Positions 34,490 through 37,110 of a stretch of DNA of 37,110 nucleotides are shown in pieces. Position 1 is the first letter of the stretch, and each line of letters begins with the position of its first letter. Position numbers and translations under genes: made by a program. The DNA comes from Clostridia bacterium (GTDB lineage: Bacteria > Bacillota > Clostridia > Lutisporales > Lutisporaceae): positions 1 to 37,110 of the forward strand of contig JAQSYB010000001.1 in the NCBI GenBank assembly GCA_029256365.1, in the 5' to 3' direction. The notes below the pieces were generated by a model that was given only the letters and a program-made list of their open reading frames with translations, ran no database searches and was not told the DNA's origin.

Positions 34490-35707
34490 CTACTTTTCCA
34501 GTTCCTTTAGAACATCCCCAATTACATTACTCAAAAGCTCAGCTGAATACTTCGCTTCTTGATCTGTATTAAAGGTACTGCCTACTTCAACAAGCAGAGT
34601 ATGATCTCTATAAAACTGGTTATACTTACCCTTTGGTTTAATTACTGTTTTAAAGAACAATCCAGGATATAGTTTATCCATCTTTTTTTGCACATATGCA
34701 GCAAAGCTCTTCAGCTCAGCAAAGTTCTTGTTGTCAGGTCCAATGACAAAGGATATCTTGGCTGCCTTCTTGCCATTTATTGTAGCTGTATACTCAGATT
34801 TTCTGGTTTCAGCTTCTCTATCATTTTTCACCGCCATTGCATCACGATGAATATCTATTACTACTTTTAAAGAAGGGTTCTTTTCCAATTGTGCAATAAT
34901 AGTTTTTTGTGAATTGATATAGGAATCCGCATAGGAATACATATCATGTTTTGTAACATCATGTATGACATTGTATTTATATTTGCTTTCCAATAAATTT
35001 GTCATGATGCTTCCTACTTGAATTACATTCTCCTTTTCATTTAAAGAGTGATAATTATTATTGGAGTATGGTGAATAGGTCTCCATGGAATGTGTATGCA
35101 GCAGCAATATAGATGGCAGCTTTTTTTCTATTTCCAATCTCTCCGGATCGGTTAAGCTGACATTTTCATTTGCTGCATTCCCTTCCGTTGGCAATTCACC
35201 TGCATTGGCAGCCTCTTCAGCTCTGTATTCTTCTTCCTCGCTAAAGTATATTTCGCCTTCTGGTGCTTCATCAAAATTGCTAATTACAGGCAATTTGCTG
35301 TCCTCATCATCTGGATTCATACCCAGCAAATCACCTTCGTTGTCATATTGACTGAACGCAGTGAAAACAAAGCTAAAATAGGTCTTAGGATCCTTTATAT
35401 CAAAGTTCATTCCACTAAATATATTGCTAAAAGTTGCAGCAGCAAAGCTAGGCAGCTTTTGCCCATACTTGCTTTCATAGCCTACCTTGGCAGATGGAAT
35501 CGCTGTGTTGATAATATTAATATATAAGTTGCCAGAGTACTTTGCCGTCTCTTCTGTACCCGACCCATAATCAGAAAATGCTTCTAAAGCTGTATTTGAG
35601 GAGTTGTCCCAATATAGCCATCTAACAAACAAAATTCCTGCTGTTATTAAAACAACTGCAATTGCTGCTATGATTAAATATTTCAATAGATATCCTTGTA
35701 TCTTCAT
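34490..35707 (-). CDS. spoIIP: Stage II sporulation protein P
   Basis: Amidase and endopeptidase of the SpoIID-SpoIIM-SpoIIP complex that thins septal peptidoglycan and drives engulfment. An N-terminal membrane helix (about 8-31) anchors it. An acidic linker (about 133-193) precedes the catalytic SpoIIP domain, with LLLHTHSMETY (His204, His206, Glu209), VVIDIHRDAM (His287) and the late LLVEVGSTFNT. Length is 405 residues. The ATG follows GAGGTGG. It follows gpr, as in Bacillus. Confidence 0.95.
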   Translation of the reverse strand: MKIQGYLLKYLIIAAIAVVLITAGILFVRWLYWDNSSNTALEAFSDYGSGTEETAKYSGNLYINIINTAIPSAKVGYESKYGQKLPSFAAATFSNIFSGMNFDIKDPKTYFSFVFTAFSQYDNEGDLLGMNPDDEDSKLPVISNFDEAPEGEIYFSEEEEYRAEEAANAGELPTEGNAANENVSLTDPERLEIEKKLPSILLLHTHSMETYSPYSNNNYHSLNEKENVIQVGSIMTNLLESKYKYNVIHDVTKHDMYSYADSYINSQKTIIAQLEKNPSLKVVIDIHRDAMAVKNDREAETRKSEYTATINGKKAAKISFVIGPDNKNFAELKSFAAYVQKKMDKLYPGLFFKTVIKPKGKYNQFYRDHTLLVEVGSTFNTDQEAKYSAELLSNVIGDVLKELEK

Positions 35708-35819
35708 AAATCCACCTCACTTCATCTACCTTCCTGTTGTTCCCTGCTGCTGTCTTTGCCTTTTGTGCTACAGTACTCTTAAACATATATGCGATTTTTT
35801 GAAATATATGATACAAAAA

Positions 35820-35852
35820 AAGAAGGGCTTGCCAAAGAGGCAAACCCTTCTT
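35820..35852 (-). terminator. Terminator after gpr
   Basis: Arms at 35820-35833 and 35839-35852 with a 5-nt loop and one G-T wobble, followed by a T-run on the minus strand. It lies 19 bp beyond the gpr stop codon, so spoIIP probably has its own promoter. Confidence 0.88.
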
Positions 35853-35871
35853 TTTCTATTTATCAACTGCT

Positions 35872-36846
35872 CTAATTGATATATCTTCCCAGGTCCTTTG
35901 TATCTATGCCTGGATGCAAAGCTACATTCAGTCCATCGGCAATCACAACTGAAATATCCTCTATCAGTCTATCAACTTCCTTTGGAGTTACCATTAAATG
36001 CCCAAAGTAAGGATAGAGTACTTCATGGATCAACTTGTATTTGTCATCTCTATTCATGTCCTTTAGTACTTTGTAAAACTCGCTGTCCTTACTCGCCCCT
36101 TCTATCATGGAGTCAATGACCAAATCTATGGTGTCATTGGCCATTGTTGCAGCGTCTACTACGGTTGGAACTCCGATAGCTATTACGGGAACTCCCAAGG
36201 TTTCCTTGCTCAACTGTTTTCTATTGTTTCCTACGCCAGAGCCAGGATTAATACCTGTATCAGCTATTTGGATGGTTGTATTGACTCTCTCCAGCTTTCT
36301 TGATGCCAATGCATCTATGGCAATCACCACGTCGGGCTTAATTCTGTCTACGATTCCTTTGATGATTTCGCTTGTCTCAATGCCTGTAATCCCCAACACT
36401 CCTGGTGCTACTGCACAAACCGAGCGCACACTTTCATCTATTTGCTCAGGTATATATTCTTTTATGTGTCTTGTCACCAAAAGGTGATCCACTACCTTTG
36501 GTCCCAGGGCATCAGGTGTGATATTCCAATTCCCCAAGCCCACTACCAAAATAACAGATTTATCATTCAGCTGGACCAAGCTTGCAATTTCAACAGCCAA
36601 AGCCTTACTAACATTCTCTTGCAAATCCTTATCATTGTCCTTCAGTCGAGGCACCTCTAAGGTTATGTAATGCCCTTTGGCTTTTCCCATTATGCGAGCC
36701 CCGATTTCTTCTTCTACATTTACTCTAGTAATTGTGATATCCTCATTTTTATCTACATCTACCTTTACTCCAGGTATATCTCCAGTATCGGCATTCTTAA
36801 AAAGCTCTCTTGCTTCAATGGCTAAGTCTGTTCTGACGTTTTTCAA
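35872..36846 (-). CDS. gpr: Germination protease GPR
   Basis: Aspartic-type endopeptidase that degrades small acid-soluble spore proteins early in germination. It is made as a zymogen; TDLAIEARE (6-14) resembles the family self-processing site. Candidate catalytic Asp112 (ITPDALG) and Asp178 (AIDAL) have the same 66-residue spacing as the catalytic pair of Bacillus megaterium GPR. Length is 324 residues. It starts with TTG at 36846 after a strong GGAGG. In Bacillus it is expressed in the forespore by sigma-G; no matching promoter could be recognised here. It diverges from rpsT, as is common. Confidence 0.95.
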   Translation of the reverse strand: MKNVRTDLAIEARELFKNADTGDIPGVKVDVDKNEDITITRVNVEEEIGARIMGKAKGHYITLEVPRLKDNDKDLQENVSKALAVEIASLVQLNDKSVILVVGLGNWNITPDALGPKVVDHLLVTRHIKEYIPEQIDESVRSVCAVAPGVLGITGIETSEIIKGIVDRIKPDVVIAIDALASRKLERVNTTIQIADTGINPGSGVGNNRKQLSKETLGVPVIAIGVPTVVDAATMANDTIDLVIDSMIEGASKDSEFYKVLKDMNRDDKYKLIHEVLYPYFGHLMVTPKEVDRLIEDISVVIADGLNVALHPGIDTKDLGRYIN

Positions 36847-37000
36847 ATTATTACCTCCAATAAAATAAGCTCTGGTTAATTTCCAATAAATTGTTTATAA
36901 TAAGTACGAAAGTACTTTTTGTATAAAGTTTTTGTTAATCGCATTTATTTTATACACAAAACTCATACTGTATTTAAAAAGCATGGATTATTAATTTAAC

Positions 37001-37029
37001 TTGCATTTTAATTTTCATTATGATAAAAT
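37001..37029 (+). promoter_or_regulatory. Promoter of rpsT
   Basis: TTGCAT at 37001-37006 and TAAAAT at 37024-37029 with 17 bp spacing, giving a leader of about 30 nt. Confidence 0.65.
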
Positions 37030-37066
37030 ACCACTTGTCAATTGTGTGTTGAAGGAGGTGAGCGGT

Positions 37067-37110
37067 TTGGCAAATATTAAATCTGCTTTAAAGAGAATAA
37101 AGGTTACAAA
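37067..37110 (+). CDS. rpsT: 30S ribosomal protein S20 (5' end only)
   Basis: A TTG start at 37067 follows AAGGAGGTGAGCGGT. The visible residues MANIKSALKRIKVT match the conserved S20 N-terminus. The gene runs off the window. A position divergent from gpr is the standard arrangement. Confidence 0.9.
   Translation, partial: MANIKSALKRIKVT

Overview
The window looks like chromosomal core DNA from an anaerobic, endospore-forming, low-GC member of the Clostridia (inference). The support is an AT-rich background, sporulation genes (yqfC, yqfD, spoIIP, gpr), a CcpN/PPDK-regulator/PPDK cluster, the HrcA/CIRCE heat-shock system, and gene order close to the Bacillus yqeT-yqfL and rpsT-gpr-spoIIP-lepA neighbourhoods. 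Species cannot be named from sequence alone. Nearly all genes read on the minus strand. TTG starts are unusually frequent.

Layout, left to right. (i) 1-854 has no credible gene. It holds three copies of a strongly structured element of about 220 bp: two tandem A copies in one orientation and a divergent third copy in the other. A thiolase gene and its terminator follow. (ii) 2197-4978 is an OmpR-type two-component system divergent from a secreted DUF2680 protein, with repeated TTCATA boxes between them. (iii) 5078-9171 is ccpN-ppsR-ppdK: a CBS-domain repressor, the bifunctional PPDK kinase/phosphotransferase, and pyruvate phosphate dikinase. (iv) 9564-19219 is a long probable transcript reading yqfC, yqfD, phoH, pgpH, ybeY, dgkA-PAP2, a DUF3048 lipoprotein, cdd, era, recO and a DUF4342 protein. 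It combines sporulation, cyclic-di-AMP turnover, ribosome maturation, lipid recycling and repair functions. (v) 19327-21300 is nfeD-floA plus an unrecognised small membrane protein. (vi) 21420-25671 carries rpsU-yqeY, a HIT protein, mtaB, rsmE and prmA, mostly translation-related. (vii) A small plus-strand membrane-protein ORF and a REP-like palindrome sit between prmA and dnaJ. (viii) 26085-30883 is hrcA-grpE-dnaK-dnaJ with a perfect CIRCE operator. (ix) 30977-36846 is gpr, spoIIP, an unrecognised small secreted or membrane protein, lepA and hemW. (x) The start of rpsT (S20) runs off the right edge on the plus strand.

The least explained part is 46-832. The three copies share a helix closing a junction with two hairpins, and compensatory differences between copies support the pairing. 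In one reading direction the hairpin loops expose AGGA/GGA. In copy A1 one of these matches the CsrA/RsmA RNA-binding consensus very closely. Between A1 and the third copy the two loop types are swapped between the two stems. This suggests a mobile or repeated structured RNA, possibly a protein-sequestering one. That function is inference. The rest of the window is mostly well-known housekeeping genes; smaller points of interest are unrecognised small membrane proteins, leader hairpins and candidate operators.
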